Assembly (NCBI RefSeq): GCF_014205155.1
Contig: NZ_JACHMX010000001.1
Span: forward strand, 2,356,001-2,420,000
Direction of reading: 5' to 3'
Length of the DNA stretch: 64,000 nucleotides
Origin: Amycolatopsis umgeniensis
GTDB lineage: Bacteria > Actinomycetota > Actinomycetes > Mycobacteriales > Pseudonocardiaceae
Shown in pieces: positions 47,763 to 57,275 of the stretch. A program made the position numbers and the translations under genes. Under the pieces are notes generated by a model. The model did not search any database, had not been told where the DNA came from, and saw nothing but the letters and a program-made list of their open reading frames with translations. Positions within the stretch are counted from its first letter, which is position 1. The number at the start of each line of letters is the position of its first letter.

Positions 47763-49129
47763 CCGGTGAATCGCCGTCCGAGCAGGACGGCGGTGGCCGC
47801 GAAACCGAGGCACAGACCGGTCCAAACGCCCCAGCCGCCCCAGCCGCCCCAGCCGAACCCGTAGGCGCACAAGACCATGGCGGGCACGCCGACCAGCCAA
47901 TACCCGATCAGGGTGCAGCGGAGGCCGGAGACGGTGTCGCCGAGTCCGCGCAGCAGGCCGACGAGGATGTTCTGGGTTCCCTTGCTGTACTGCTGCGCGA
48001 TGGCGAACACCAGCAGGGTCGACGCGGTGCCGAGCACCACCGCGTCGGCCTCGCCGTGCAGAAACGGCCACAGCAGGAACCCGGGCACCGCGAGGTATCC
48101 CAGGCTCACCACCGCCATGAAGCTCCACGAAAGGGTGAGCGCCTGACGCGCGATCACCGATGCTTGCCGCGGTTCCCCGTGCGCGACCGCGCGACTGACC
48201 AAAATGGACGATCCCTGCGAAAGGCCGATATTGGCCTGGTAGACGATGTAGGCGAGCTGGTTCGCGACGTTCGACGCGGCGAGCATCGCCGGTCCGAAAG
48301 CGCCCATCAGCACCGTCGCGATCGACGTGATCGCGGCTTCCGATCCATAGGTGAAGCAGATCGGGGTCCCGTGCCGGACGATATGCCGGACCACCACCGG
48401 ATCGGCGCGCCAGAGCGCGAGCGACACCATGGGGCGCAGCCGCGGATCCCGGCGGACGGCCGAGGCGAACACGGCGAGGGTGAAGAACTGGACCAGCGTC
48501 GTCGCCAGCCCGATCCCGGTGACACCCAGTTCGGGCAGTCCCGCCCAGCCGTAGATGAAGGCCGCGTTGAGGGCGGCGTTGACCGCGATCGAAACGCACG
48601 TCACCGCGAGAAGCGAACCGGGACGCCGCAGCCCGACCGCGAACTGGCGCAGCACGTTCAGCCACACCATCGGGAACAGCCCGCCGGCCAGCGCGAACAT
48701 CATCGCCCTGGCGAGCGAGACGACTTCCGGTTTCTGGCCGAGCAAGGGCAGAGCCGCCGCCAGCCCACAAAGGACGGCGGCGCCGATCGCCGCGGTCAGG
48801 GTCGCGACGAGCAGCGCCGACCGCAGGAGCGACCGGATCTCGTCGCGCGCCCGCTCGTCGAGTTCCTCCGTACCGGTGCGGAGCTCCCCTTCCCCGGCCG
48901 CCGTCGCCACCAGGTTCCCGACGCCGGTGACCATGCCGACGCACATGGTGCGGATCTGGTTGTAGAGCAGGATCGCGAGCCCGCCCGCCGCCACCGCGGT
49001 CACGCCGAGCAGCCCGAGCATGGCCAGGTCGACGCTGGTGAGCGCCACCTGCGCCAGCTGGATCCCCGCGATCGGCGCGGCCAGCGCGACGAGCGCCCGG
49101 TGGCCGCGCGCCGCCACCGCCGTGCTCAC
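47738..49129 (-). CDS. MATE-family efflux transporter
   Basis: 463-aa, twelve-helix MATE exporter (AAPIAGIQLAQVALTSVDLAMLG, VNAALNAAFIYGWAGLPELGVTGIGLAT). Last gene of a nine-gene operon; its GTG overlaps the SbnA-like stop by 4 nt. As the only exporter there it probably releases the metallophore made by the three preceding enzymes. Near the C terminus a 9-bp DNA repeat encodes GWGGWGGWG. Confidence 0.92.
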   Translation of the reverse strand: MSTAVAARGHRALVALAAPIAGIQLAQVALTSVDLAMLGLLGVTAVAAGGLAILLYNQIRTMCVGMVTGVGNLVATAAGEGELRTGTEELDERARDEIRSLLRSALLVATLTAAIGAAVLCGLAAALPLLGQKPEVVSLARAMMFALAGGLFPMVWLNVLRQFAVGLRRPGSLLAVTCVSIAVNAALNAAFIYGWAGLPELGVTGIGLATTLVQFFTLAVFASAVRRDPRLRPMVSLALWRADPVVVRHIVRHGTPICFTYGSEAAITSIATVLMGAFGPAMLAASNVANQLAYIVYQANIGLSQGSSILVSRAVAHGEPRQASVIARQALTLSWSFMAVVSLGYLAVPGFLLWPFLHGEADAVVLGTASTLLVFAIAQQYSKGTQNILVGLLRGLGDTVSGLRCTLIGYWLVGVPAMVLCAYGFGWGGWGGWGVWTGLCLGFAATAVLLGRRFTGYGIGSAR

Positions 49130-50178
49130 GCGCTCACCGCCACCGCATGGGCCCGCCGATCGCGGGTGGCCACCCGCACGGACTCGGCGTAGGTGGTGAA
49201 CCAGCGGTCCATCCGGCGGTGGGCCAGTTCGTCGAGCACTCCCCTGGCGCGCAGCCACTCGTCGTCGTAGACCGAGTCGAGGTACTTCTCCCCCGCGTCG
49301 TTGCACAACACCACGACGACGCTTCCGGCCGGATACGCGTAGAGCCGCCGGAGCGCGACGTGGATCGCGCCGCCGGTCGTCCCGCCGACCAGCACTCCGG
49401 TGCGCCGCGCGACGACGCGGGCCCCGGCGAAGGCGTCGCTGTCGGAGACGCGGTGCGCCTCGTCGATCACGGACCGGTCCACGTTGTCCCCCACCGGGAA
49501 CCCGGCCGGACTGCCCGCGCCGGTCTGGTGATAGATCCCCGGCGCGCCGCCGAAGATGATCGAGCCGACGGGCTCCACCGCCACCGCGTGGGTGCCCGCT
49601 CCCGCCTCGCGCAGGGCACGGGCGGTTCCGCACAGGGAGCCGCCGGTGCCGATCGCCGCGACGAGCACGTCGATGTCGCCGAGCTGACGCACCAGTTCCC
49701 GCGCCAGCCCGGCGTATCCGTTGCCGTTGCCGGGATGGTTGTGCTGATCGGGGTGATAGGCGCCGGTTTCGGCGGCGATCCGGGCCGCGACCTGCCTCCG
49801 CCGGACCGAGCTGACCCCGCCGTCCGGCGGGCCGTCGACGAACACCAGTTCCGCGCCGAGCGCGCGCAGCATCCGGAGCTTTTCCCGGGCGGCGTGGTGG
49901 TCGACGATGGCGGTGAACCGGTAACCGCGCTCCAGCGCGATCAGCGCGAGCCCGTTCCCGGTGTTGCCGGAAGTGGGCTCGACGATGTGCCCGCCCGGCA
50001 ACAGGCGGCCGTCGAGTTCCGCCTCGTCGATCATCTGCCGGGCCATGCGCACCTTGCACGAGCCCGTCGGGTTGAGGTGGTCGAGTTTGAGCAGGAGCCG
50101 CGTGCCGGTACCGGTGCGCGCGAGCTCGAGCAGCGGCGTGCCGCCGATCAGATCGGACGCGCGCTGGACGATCGTCAT
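49126..50178 (-). CDS. SbnA-like PLP-dependent cysteine-synthase-fold enzyme
   Basis: 350 aa. Fold-type II PLP enzyme: IGGTPLLELAR, PLP Lys in NPTGSCKVRMARQM, EPTSGNTGNGLALIA, phosphate-binding GTGGSLCGTARALREAG. SbnA of staphyloferrin B synthesis condenses O-phospho-L-serine with glutamate toward 2,3-diaminopropionate. Here an aspartate analogue would give the N-aminoethyl-aspartate skeleton of [S,S]-EDDS; the substrate choice is inference. ATGA overlap with the decarboxylase-like gene upstream, GTGA with the exporter downstream. Confidence 0.85.
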   Translation of the reverse strand: MTIVQRASDLIGGTPLLELARTGTGTRLLLKLDHLNPTGSCKVRMARQMIDEAELDGRLLPGGHIVEPTSGNTGNGLALIALERGYRFTAIVDHHAAREKLRMLRALGAELVFVDGPPDGGVSSVRRRQVAARIAAETGAYHPDQHNHPGNGNGYAGLARELVRQLGDIDVLVAAIGTGGSLCGTARALREAGAGTHAVAVEPVGSIIFGGAPGIYHQTGAGSPAGFPVGDNVDRSVIDEAHRVSDSDAFAGARVVARRTGVLVGGTTGGAIHVALRRLYAYPAGSVVVVLCNDAGEKYLDSVYDDEWLRARGVLDELAHRRMDRWFTTYAESVRVATRDRRAHAVAVSA

Positions 50179-51521
50179 CGGATCTCCTGGATCGGGTAGT
50201 CGGTGTCGACGTGCCAGTGGTCGCCGTCGAGCACCACCTTCGGCGGCAACGGGAGCTGGTGGAAACCGCTCTCGTTCTTGTCCATCTGGTAACCGGCCGT
50301 GTTGGGATACACGAGCAGGTCGCCGGTCTTCGGCCGCGCGGGCAGCTCCACCGCGCGCCAGGTCAGCACGTCGTACTCCATGCAGCTCGAACCCGCGACG
50401 ATCGTGCGCACCGGCGTGCCGCCCGGCCCGTCCTGGCGTACGAGGACCGGGTCCGGCAGGAACTCGCTGCCCTTCCACTGTTCGGACAGGCTCATGGACA
50501 AACCCGCGACCGTGGTGATCAAGTGGTCCTCGGCCGGTTTGCAGCCCAGCACCGGGAACACCGAGAACCCGGCGCCGTCGACGAGCGCCCGGCCCGGTTC
50601 GAGCAGCAGCTCGATTCCGGCCGCGCGCAGGCGATCCGCGAGCGGTTTCCCGGCGATCTCGTGCCGCAGGATCGCGGTGACCATCGCCGCACCCGTCGGC
50701 GTCTGGTGATACGGGTACGTCTTCGCCGGGTTGCGTCCACTGTGGAACCAGCCGTCGTTCCTGCCGGACTCGAAGCGCTCCCAATCACCTTGGTCCACAT
50801 AGGACACGGCGATGCCGCCGCCGACGCTGATCTTCGACGCGGGATGCCCCAGCGCGCGGGCGTCGCGGCAGAGATCGATCAGGAACGCGGCGAGTTCCGC
50901 CCTCGGCACGGGATCGTAACCGTCCAGGTGGAACGAGAACCCCCGCAAGACGACAGGGCCCGGGCACTCCCGCACGGCCACTGTCAGCGCGTCCGGGGCG
51001 AACCCGAACCGGCTGTGCGGCGCGGACGGCGGTCGCACCCGCAGCAGCACCTCCGCCGTCACGCCGAGCTCCGTGGCCAGACGTGCGACGCGTTCCAGTT
51101 CGTCGGCCGCGTCCACCGCGATCAGGCAGCCATGCCGCAAGGCGAGCCAGAGGAGGCCGTCGGGTTTGGCGGCTCCGGTCACCCCGATCGCCTCACCTCG
51201 CAGGCCGTTGCCCAAGGCGTGCACCAGTTCGGGCACACTCGCGACGTCGACCCCGGCGCCGGGCCTGGCACATTCCCGCAACCACGCCGCCGCCTTGTTC
51301 GCCTTCTTCCCGTAGTAGACGGTGCCGGACACCCGCTCGGCCGCGAGCGCCGCGATCATCCCGTCGAGGTTTTCGGCGAACGAAGCCGGATGGACCACGT
51401 GGAACGGGCCGCCGCCGATACCGCGGGCGATCTCCCACAGGATCTCCGAATCGCGCAACCGGTGGGCCCAGGCGCGTTCGAGCGCGGGCAGGGGCGGGGA
51501 CAGGGTGTCGATCAGGTCCAC
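50175..51521 (-). CDS. PLP-dependent decarboxylase, DAPDC/SbnH/Y4yA-like
   Basis: 448-aa alanine-racemase-fold decarboxylase. PLP Lys lies in VYYGKKANKAAAWL; further landmarks are PHSRFGFAPD, FHLDGYDP, KISVGGGIAVSYVD, LLLEPGRALVDGAG and SSCMEYDVLTW from the partner-subunit site. Related enzymes decarboxylate diaminopimelate, or staphyloferrin B intermediates (SbnH). In this operon it would remove CO2 from the SbnA product. GTG start at 51521 overlaps the SbnB-like gene by 10 nt. Confidence 0.87.
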   Translation of the reverse strand: MDLIDTLSPPLPALERAWAHRLRDSEILWEIARGIGGGPFHVVHPASFAENLDGMIAALAAERVSGTVYYGKKANKAAAWLRECARPGAGVDVASVPELVHALGNGLRGEAIGVTGAAKPDGLLWLALRHGCLIAVDAADELERVARLATELGVTAEVLLRVRPPSAPHSRFGFAPDALTVAVRECPGPVVLRGFSFHLDGYDPVPRAELAAFLIDLCRDARALGHPASKISVGGGIAVSYVDQGDWERFESGRNDGWFHSGRNPAKTYPYHQTPTGAAMVTAILRHEIAGKPLADRLRAAGIELLLEPGRALVDGAGFSVFPVLGCKPAEDHLITTVAGLSMSLSEQWKGSEFLPDPVLVRQDGPGGTPVRTIVAGSSCMEYDVLTWRAVELPARPKTGDLLVYPNTAGYQMDKNESGFHQLPLPPKVVLDGDHWHVDTDYPIQEIR

Positions 51522-52489
51522 AGCGCCACCTCACGGCCGCGGCCCGCCGCGATGGCGCGGGCGGCCAGCGCGTGCGCCACCGGGATGTCGGTGATGATCA
51601 TGCCGCTGCTGAAGGCGAACACCCGGTCTTCGTCATCGCGGCGGCCCGGCGCGCGGCCGGCGAGGATCTCGGGCAGTTCGGCGTCGATGCGGAACACGCC
51701 GTCCGGGCCCGCCATCCGCCGCCCGGTCACCTCGACCTGCGCGCCGCTGGTGGCGACGGTGTAGTCGGCCTCGGCGAGCGTGCCCTCCTGGACTCCCTTG
51801 CTGGCGACGGAGATCAGCAGCCCGCCCGGCGGCAGCCAGCCCAGGCGGATCTTCGGATGCGCGGCCCGGCCCGAAGCGGCGACCACGATGTCGGCCTGGC
51901 GTGCCGCGGCCTCCACGTCGTCGACGAGTTCGACCTCGCGGTCCGGGAACCGGTCCTTCACCGCGGCGACACTGTCGCGGAGACCGTCGGGATGCGTGCC
52001 GAACAGCTGGAGCCGTTCGAGCCCCGGCAACGCGGTGAGCAGGTACGGCAGGGTCCGGATCCCCTGCGCGCCGGTGCCGACCATGAGCGCGGTGCGCGCC
52101 CCCGGCCGGGCACAGGCGCGCGCGATCAGCGCGGTGCTGGCGGGCGTGCGGGTGGCGCCGACGCGGTGGCAGTCCATGAGCGCGAACGGCAGACCGGTGG
52201 TGTCGTCGTACAGGGTGATCGTCGTGTAGTACTTCTCGGCCGACGTGCTTCCCTGCCGGTAGCTCGTCTTGAACGCGGCCTGCTCGAGGGAACCGTCGTA
52301 GCCGAGCATCGAGTACGCGACGGCGTCCCGCGCGGGATCCGGCATCGGCACCATCAGCTTCGCCGGGTTGCGCGACGATCCGGACGCGTAAGCGAGGTAG
52401 CCGTCTTCGACCATCGTGATCGCCTCGTGTGGCGTGAGTTCGAGATTGTGCAGATCCGTGCGGGTGAGGATGTGCAGCGAGGGGTTCAT
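51512..52489 (-). CDS. SbnB-like ornithine cyclodeaminase-family dehydrogenase
   Basis: 325 aa. Ornithine cyclodeaminase/mu-crystallin fold: KLMVPMPDP, AAFKTSYRQGSTS, MVGTGAQGIRTLPYLLTALPGLERL (NAD-binding loop), ADIVVAASGR. SbnB oxidatively cleaves the SbnA product in Dap synthesis; run reductively with oxaloacetate such an enzyme could form a second C-N bond. ATG at 52489 overlaps the upstream ATPase stop (ATGA). Confidence 0.87.
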   Translation of the reverse strand: MNPSLHILTRTDLHNLELTPHEAITMVEDGYLAYASGSSRNPAKLMVPMPDPARDAVAYSMLGYDGSLEQAAFKTSYRQGSTSAEKYYTTITLYDDTTGLPFALMDCHRVGATRTPASTALIARACARPGARTALMVGTGAQGIRTLPYLLTALPGLERLQLFGTHPDGLRDSVAAVKDRFPDREVELVDDVEAAARQADIVVAASGRAAHPKIRLGWLPPGGLLISVASKGVQEGTLAEADYTVATSGAQVEVTGRRMAGPDGVFRIDAELPEILAGRAPGRRDDEDRVFAFSSGMIITDIPVAHALAARAIAAGRGREVALWT

Positions 52490-53118
52490 GAACGGGTGGC
52501 CTTTCTCGTGGACAGGGCGGTGGACGGCGCGACACGCGTACCCTGGATTTCGAGGACGCGATCGGAGCAAGCACCGACCAGGGGCAGGTCATGGCTGATG
52601 AAGAGCACGCCGGCGCCGTCTTCGTCCGCGGCGCGGCGCACGGTCGTGACGACGGCCGCGGTCGTCACCGGGTCGAGCGCGGCGGTCATCTCGTCGCACA
52701 GGAGGTACCGAGGTTCGCCTGCCAGCGCGCGGGCGATCGCGGCCCGTTGCAACTGCCCGTCCGACACCTGGCGCGGGTACCGGTCGAGCAGTCCGAGCGG
52801 GAGATCCGCCTTGGTGCACAAGCGTTCCCAGTCGACGCCGGATTCCGTCGCGCAGATCTCGATCGACCGGCGCAGGGTCAGGCGGGGATCGACGGACCGG
52901 CGCGGGGACTGGAAGAGCATCGCCACCCGCCCGTCGACGCGCACCTCGCCTTCCAGTGGCTTGTCCAGTCCGGCGAGCACGCGGGCCAGCGACGTCTTGC
53001 CGCCGCCCGACGGCCCGACGAGGCCGACGATCTCGCCAGGGCCGACGTCCAGGTCGACACCGGAGAGCAGCGGGGTGCGGCCGTGGCCGACCGCGACGGA
53101 ACGGGCCGAAAGCATCAT
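52486..53118 (-). CDS. ABC transporter ATPase, peptide/nickel type (second ATPase)
   Basis: 210-aa nucleotide-binding protein. Walker A GPSGGGKTS, Q loop FQSPRRSVDP, signature VSDGQLQRAAIARAL (usual LSGGQ altered to VSDGQ) and Walker B YLLCDEM. Shorter than typical OppF/DppF proteins, lacking the C-terminal oligopeptide extension. Its start overlaps the previous ATPase stop (TGATG at 53116-53120); ATG 53115 is an alternative. Confidence 0.9.
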   Translation of the reverse strand: MMLSARSVAVGHGRTPLLSGVDLDVGPGEIVGLVGPSGGGKTSLARVLAGLDKPLEGEVRVDGRVAMLFQSPRRSVDPRLTLRRSIEICATESGVDWERLCTKADLPLGLLDRYPRQVSDGQLQRAAIARALAGEPRYLLCDEMTAALDPVTTAAVVTTVRRAADEDGAGVLFISHDLPLVGACSDRVLEIQGTRVAPSTALSTRKATRS

Positions 53119-53861
53119 CAACTCCCGTAGTGACGGTCGGTGGGCAAGGGATTCAGCCCGTTTTCGGGCAGCGCGGCCAGCAGGTCGCGGGTGTAGGCGT
53201 GCTCCGGCGCCGTGAGGACTTCGGCCGCGCGCCCGGTCTCGACGACGCGCGAAGCGAGCATCACCGTCAGGTCCGCGTCGTCCGGCAGCACACCGAGGTC
53301 ATGGGTGGTCACCAGGACGACGCGGTCCCGTCCCAGCCCGGTGAGCAGCGCGACGATGTCCCTTGCCCGGTCCCGATCGAGCGCGGAGGTCGGTTCGTCC
53401 GCGACCACCACCGGGGGATCGCCCGCCAGCGCCGCCGCGATCGCCGCTCGCTGCACCATCCCGCCCGAAAGCTCGTGCGGGTACTTCTTCAGCGCACTGG
53501 CTTCGAGGCCCACGAGGGCGAGCAACTCCTCCGGTCCACGTTCGCCGCGAAGGTGGCGAACCGTCTCGGCGAGCTGCCCGCCGAGCCGTCGGACGGGCGT
53601 GAAACAGGTCATCGCGGACTGCGGCACCACTCCGATGACGCTTCCCCTGCGCGGTCGCGGATGCCCCTCGACCGACACCTTCCCGGTCAGCGTCGCGGAA
53701 CCGGGGAGAAGTCCGGTCACGGCGGCGCACAGGGTGGACTTCCCCGAACCCGAACCGCCGATCACGAAATGCGGCCTGCCGGGAACGGCGACGAGATCGA
53801 CGTCGGTGAGCGCTTGGCCGTCGGGATACCGCACGCCGACGCCTTCGAGCGACAGCGTCAC
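53118..53861 (-). CDS. ABC transporter ATPase, peptide/nickel type (first ATPase)
   Basis: 247-aa nucleotide-binding protein with Walker A GGSGSGKST (35-43), signature ELSGGMVQRAAIAAALAG, Walker B VVVADEPTSALD and H loop TTHDLG. Related to OppD/NikD. GTG start overlaps the permease stop (GTGA). Confidence 0.93.
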   Translation of the reverse strand: MTLSLEGVGVRYPDGQALTDVDLVAVPGRPHFVIGGSGSGKSTLCAAVTGLLPGSATLTGKVSVEGHPRPRRGSVIGVVPQSAMTCFTPVRRLGGQLAETVRHLRGERGPEELLALVGLEASALKKYPHELSGGMVQRAAIAAALAGDPPVVVADEPTSALDRDRARDIVALLTGLGRDRVVLVTTHDLGVLPDDADLTVMLASRVVETGRAAEVLTAPEHAYTRDLLAALPENGLNPLPTDRHYGS

Positions 53862-54664
53862 GAGAGCACCTCCGGACGACGGGTCAAAGAACGGCCCAGC
53901 GCCGAAAGCGCCAGGGTGACGGCGACGATCGCGCCCGCCGGGAACACCAGCCGCCACCAGTGCCCGAGCAGCAGCGCTTCCCCGGACTCGGCGAGCAGCG
54001 TGCCGAGCGAGGCCTGGTGCGGCGGCAGCCCGACGCCGAGGAACGACAACGTCGACTCGTGCCACACGGCGTGCGCGACCAGGAGTACCGCGGCCACCCC
54101 GGCCTGCCCCGCCGCGACGGGCAGGAAGTGGATCCGCGCGATCCTCGTCATCGGCAGTCCCCTGAGCCGGGCCACCTCGACGTATTCGGCGTTGCGCACG
54201 GAAAGCAGTTCGGCGCGCACGACTCGGGCGGTCGCCGTCCAGTGCGTGAGCACGAGCGACACGACGATCGCGACGAGCGAACCCCGGAACAACGTGACGA
54301 TGAGCAGCGACAGCAGGAGACTGGGGATGGCCGTCATCGCGTCGGCCACCCGCATCCCGATCCGGTCCCACCAGCCGCCGAACGCCCCGGCCGCGATGCC
54401 GACGACGAGCCCGACGATCGTGGACAGGACGGCGGTGGCCAGCGAAATCCCCAGTGAGACCCGCATGCCCATCGCGACCAGGGTGAACAGGTCGCGTCCC
54501 GAAGTGTCGGTGCCGAACCAGTTGCCGGCTCCGGGTCCCTGGTCGCTTGCGGCGAAATCCGTGACGGCTTCGTCGATCGGGTGCACGAGCGGGGTGACGA
54601 TCGCGTAGGCGGCCAAGATCACCACGGCCACGCCCGCGATCTTGGCGGCACGGTGGTCAGCCAT
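53858..54664 (-). CDS. ABC transporter permease, DppC/NikC type
   Basis: 268-aa membrane permease, about six helices, with the family N terminus (WFGTDTSGRDLFTLVAMGMRVSLGISL) and EAA-like loop YVEVARLRGLPMTRIARIHFLP. ATG at 54664 overlaps the partner permease gene by 8 nt. Confidence 0.94.
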   Translation of the reverse strand: MADHRAAKIAGVAVVILAAYAIVTPLVHPIDEAVTDFAASDQGPGAGNWFGTDTSGRDLFTLVAMGMRVSLGISLATAVLSTIVGLVVGIAAGAFGGWWDRIGMRVADAMTAIPSLLLSLLIVTLFRGSLVAIVVSLVLTHWTATARVVRAELLSVRNAEYVEVARLRGLPMTRIARIHFLPVAAGQAGVAAVLLVAHAVWHESTLSFLGVGLPPHQASLGTLLAESGEALLLGHWWRLVFPAGAIVAVTLALSALGRSLTRRPEVLS

Positions 54665-55643
54665 CGGCCTCGATCCTCGGGTCGACGGCGATCGCGGCGG
54701 CGTCCGCGGCGAGGTTGCCCGCCACGACCAGCCCCACCGTGAGCACGGTGACGATCGCCAGCAGCGGGAAGTCCAGCGCCCGCGCGGAATCCACGGTCGC
54801 GTCGCCGAGGCCCGGCCACGCGAACACGGTCTCCACCACGGTCGCGCCGACGAGCAGCTCCGGCAGCCTTCCGCCGATGAGGGCGAAGAAGGGCGCCGAG
54901 GCCATCGGCAACACGTGTCCACTGTGGACGACCCGCGTCGGTAGGCCGCGGGCGTGCGCGCCCCGGACCGCGTCGCTGCCCATGGCACCGGTGATGGCTT
55001 CCCGCAGCCCCAGCGCCAGCCACGGCACCTGCGAAACCCCGAGTACCAGGGCGGGCAGGACGAGATGGCGCGCGGCCGACGCGGCCGTGATCGGCTCGCC
55101 GGGATCGGTGAGCCCCGAGGTCGGGAACAGCCGGAGCGTGACGGCGAACAGCAGGACGGCGCCCAGTGCGACGATGAACGGCGGCACGGCCTGCAGTACC
55201 ACGGCGATCGCGCTGATCACCTTGTCGGCGAAACCGCCGGCCCGCAGGCCCGCCGTGATCCCGAGCGCGCAAGCCAGCACCACCGCCACGACCGAGCCGG
55301 CGAAGCCCAGCAACGCCGTCCACCCCAGCCGTTCGGCGAGGACCTGCGCGACGGGTTCGTGATACGCCCGCGAGTACCCGAAATCGCCGGTCACCGCGCC
55401 GGAGATCCAGTGCCACCAAGCCGAGATCCAGCTCTGGTCGAGCCCCAGCGTGTGGCGGAGGACCTCGCGTTCGGCCTCCGTGTAGCCGTCACCGGACCCG
55501 CCGAGATAGGCGTCCAGCGGATCGAACGGACTGGCCGAGGCCAGCGCGAAAGCCGCCAGCGAGACGACGAGGACCAACGGGACGCCGAACAGCAGGCGTC
55601 GAACGGCGAGACGACCGATCCGGGCGCGGCGCGACCGCGTCAC
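54657..55643 (-). CDS. ABC transporter permease, DppB/NikB type
   Basis: 328-aa permease with an N-terminal helix (RRLLFGVPLVLVVSLAAFAL), the DppB-type segment FGYSRAYHEPVAQVLAERLGWTALL and loop AVRGAHARGLPTRVVHSGHVLP. GTG at 55643 overlaps the binding-protein stop (GTGA). Confidence 0.94.
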   Translation of the reverse strand: MTRSRRARIGRLAVRRLLFGVPLVLVVSLAAFALASASPFDPLDAYLGGSGDGYTEAEREVLRHTLGLDQSWISAWWHWISGAVTGDFGYSRAYHEPVAQVLAERLGWTALLGFAGSVVAVVLACALGITAGLRAGGFADKVISAIAVVLQAVPPFIVALGAVLLFAVTLRLFPTSGLTDPGEPITAASAARHLVLPALVLGVSQVPWLALGLREAITGAMGSDAVRGAHARGLPTRVVHSGHVLPMASAPFFALIGGRLPELLVGATVVETVFAWPGLGDATVDSARALDFPLLAIVTVLTVGLVVAGNLAADAAAIAVDPRIEADG

Positions 55644-57262
55644 TTCCGCGTCCAGCGCGCCAGGGAGTACCAAGGCCCCCAGGCCACCCCGTGGCTGTGC
55701 GGTTCCAGCGCGGTGGCCCCGAACTGCCAGCCGTTGTCCCGCAGCACGTACACGTGGTTCTCCGAGACGAGCGCGAGCATGCCCGGCGCGGCGTGGTAGG
55801 CGGCCTGGAAATCCCGGTACAGCTTGGCCCGCTTGGCCGGATCCCGCTCGACGCGCGCCGCCTCCAGCGCTTTGTCGACTTCCGGGTTCACGTAGTCCGA
55901 GGCGTTGTCCCACTTCGAACCGACGCCCTTGGCCGCGTACCGGGAGTGGAACTTCGGGTACAGCTGAGTGTCCACTGTGTACGGTTGCCCGCCACCGCCG
56001 AGGAGGAACGCGGTACCCGCCAGGTATTGCGGGGTCATGGTCGACTTCTCCACCGCCACCGGCTTCATCTCGACGCCGATCTTCTTGGCGTCGGAGACGG
56101 TGGCCATCGTGAGATCGCGGCGCAGGGTCTCCGTCGGGTAGTAGGCGACGTCGAACTGCGCCCGGCGGCCGTCACGTTGACGGATACCGTCGGCGCCGAC
56201 GCGCCATCCCGCGTCGTCGAGGACCTTCCGCGCGCGGTCCGCGTCGAAAGTGAAGTCCTGCGCGGGATCGTAGGCGTCGCCGAACAGCGGGGTGACCAGC
56301 GTCGAGACCGGCGTGCCTTCGCCCTGCAGGATGTCGCGGACCATCGCGCCGCGGTCGACACCGAGGTTCAGCGCGAGCCGGACGGCGGCGTCGCCCGCCA
56401 CCGGGTTACCGCTGGGAAGTGTGACGCCGAGCCAATCGTTGGCCTTGCTGACCACCGTGCGGTAGCCGTCCTTCGCGACGGCGCGGGCGAGCGCCGGGGA
56501 CAGCCGGGTGCCGTCCGCGCTGCCCGCGAGCTGCGCCGCGCGGGCCTTCTCGTCGTCGGTCCGGCGCACCACAAAGGTTTTCACCTGCGGTTTGGTGCCC
56601 CAGTATCCGTCGCGAGCGGTGAGGACGACCTGATCGGGACGCAGCTCCGTCAACGCGTACGGCCCCGTTCCGACCGGGTGGTCGCCGAGCGGCAGCTTGT
56701 CCGCGGGCCCGGGCGCCGCCAGCGACTCCGACGGCGCGATCGCGAGGAACAACCGGTGCGGCACGTCACCGTAAGCGCCGTTTAGCAGGAAGTCGACGGT
56801 GTCCGGACCCGCGACCTGTGCGGTCCGCAGGAAATCGAAGTTCGCGGCGATCGGCGAAGCGAACTTCGGATCGACGACGGCGTTGTACGTCGCGGCGACG
56901 TCCTCGGGACCGAACGGCGTCCCGTCGGAGAACGTGACGCCCTTCCTGGTCTTCACGCGCCAATGACCGAGGTCGCCGTCGACCGGCTCGGGCGCTCCCT
57001 CCGCGAGAACCGGGACAGCGTCCGGGATCCGGTCGTCCTGACCTTCCGCGACGCGGTACAGGCTCTCGTAGATCTTCGATTCGCCGTTGCCGCCGTGCCC
57101 TGTCAAGGGATTGAACCTGCCGAGCTCCTCGGCGTCGATCACGACGAACCGGTCGGGCGCACCCCCTGACGCCCCAGGCGCACCGCAGCCGACGAGTGCG
57201 GCGGCGGAGAAAGTGACGAGTGACGTGACGAGCAGGCGCGAAGGCCGACGATGGAAAAGCAC
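55640..57262 (-). CDS. Extracytoplasmic solute-binding lipoprotein (family 5)
   Basis: 540-aa lipoprotein: signal peptide with lipobox LVGC (Cys26), then the SBP_bac_5 fold (HWRVKTRKGVTFSDGTPFGPEDVAATYNAVVDP, KNPVGTGPYAL-like GDHPVGTGPYALTELRPD). It would capture the metal-loaded ligand outside the membrane. First gene of the nine-gene operon; GTG start at 57262, directly behind the Fur-family boxes. Confidence 0.93.
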   Translation of the reverse strand: MLFHRRPSRLLVTSLVTFSAAALVGCGAPGASGGAPDRFVVIDAEELGRFNPLTGHGGNGESKIYESLYRVAEGQDDRIPDAVPVLAEGAPEPVDGDLGHWRVKTRKGVTFSDGTPFGPEDVAATYNAVVDPKFASPIAANFDFLRTAQVAGPDTVDFLLNGAYGDVPHRLFLAIAPSESLAAPGPADKLPLGDHPVGTGPYALTELRPDQVVLTARDGYWGTKPQVKTFVVRRTDDEKARAAQLAGSADGTRLSPALARAVAKDGYRTVVSKANDWLGVTLPSGNPVAGDAAVRLALNLGVDRGAMVRDILQGEGTPVSTLVTPLFGDAYDPAQDFTFDADRARKVLDDAGWRVGADGIRQRDGRRAQFDVAYYPTETLRRDLTMATVSDAKKIGVEMKPVAVEKSTMTPQYLAGTAFLLGGGGQPYTVDTQLYPKFHSRYAAKGVGSKWDNASDYVNPEVDKALEAARVERDPAKRAKLYRDFQAAYHAAPGMLALVSENHVYVLRDNGWQFGATALEPHSHGVAWGPWYSLARWTRK

Positions 57263-57275
57263 GGCCGCAGCTTAA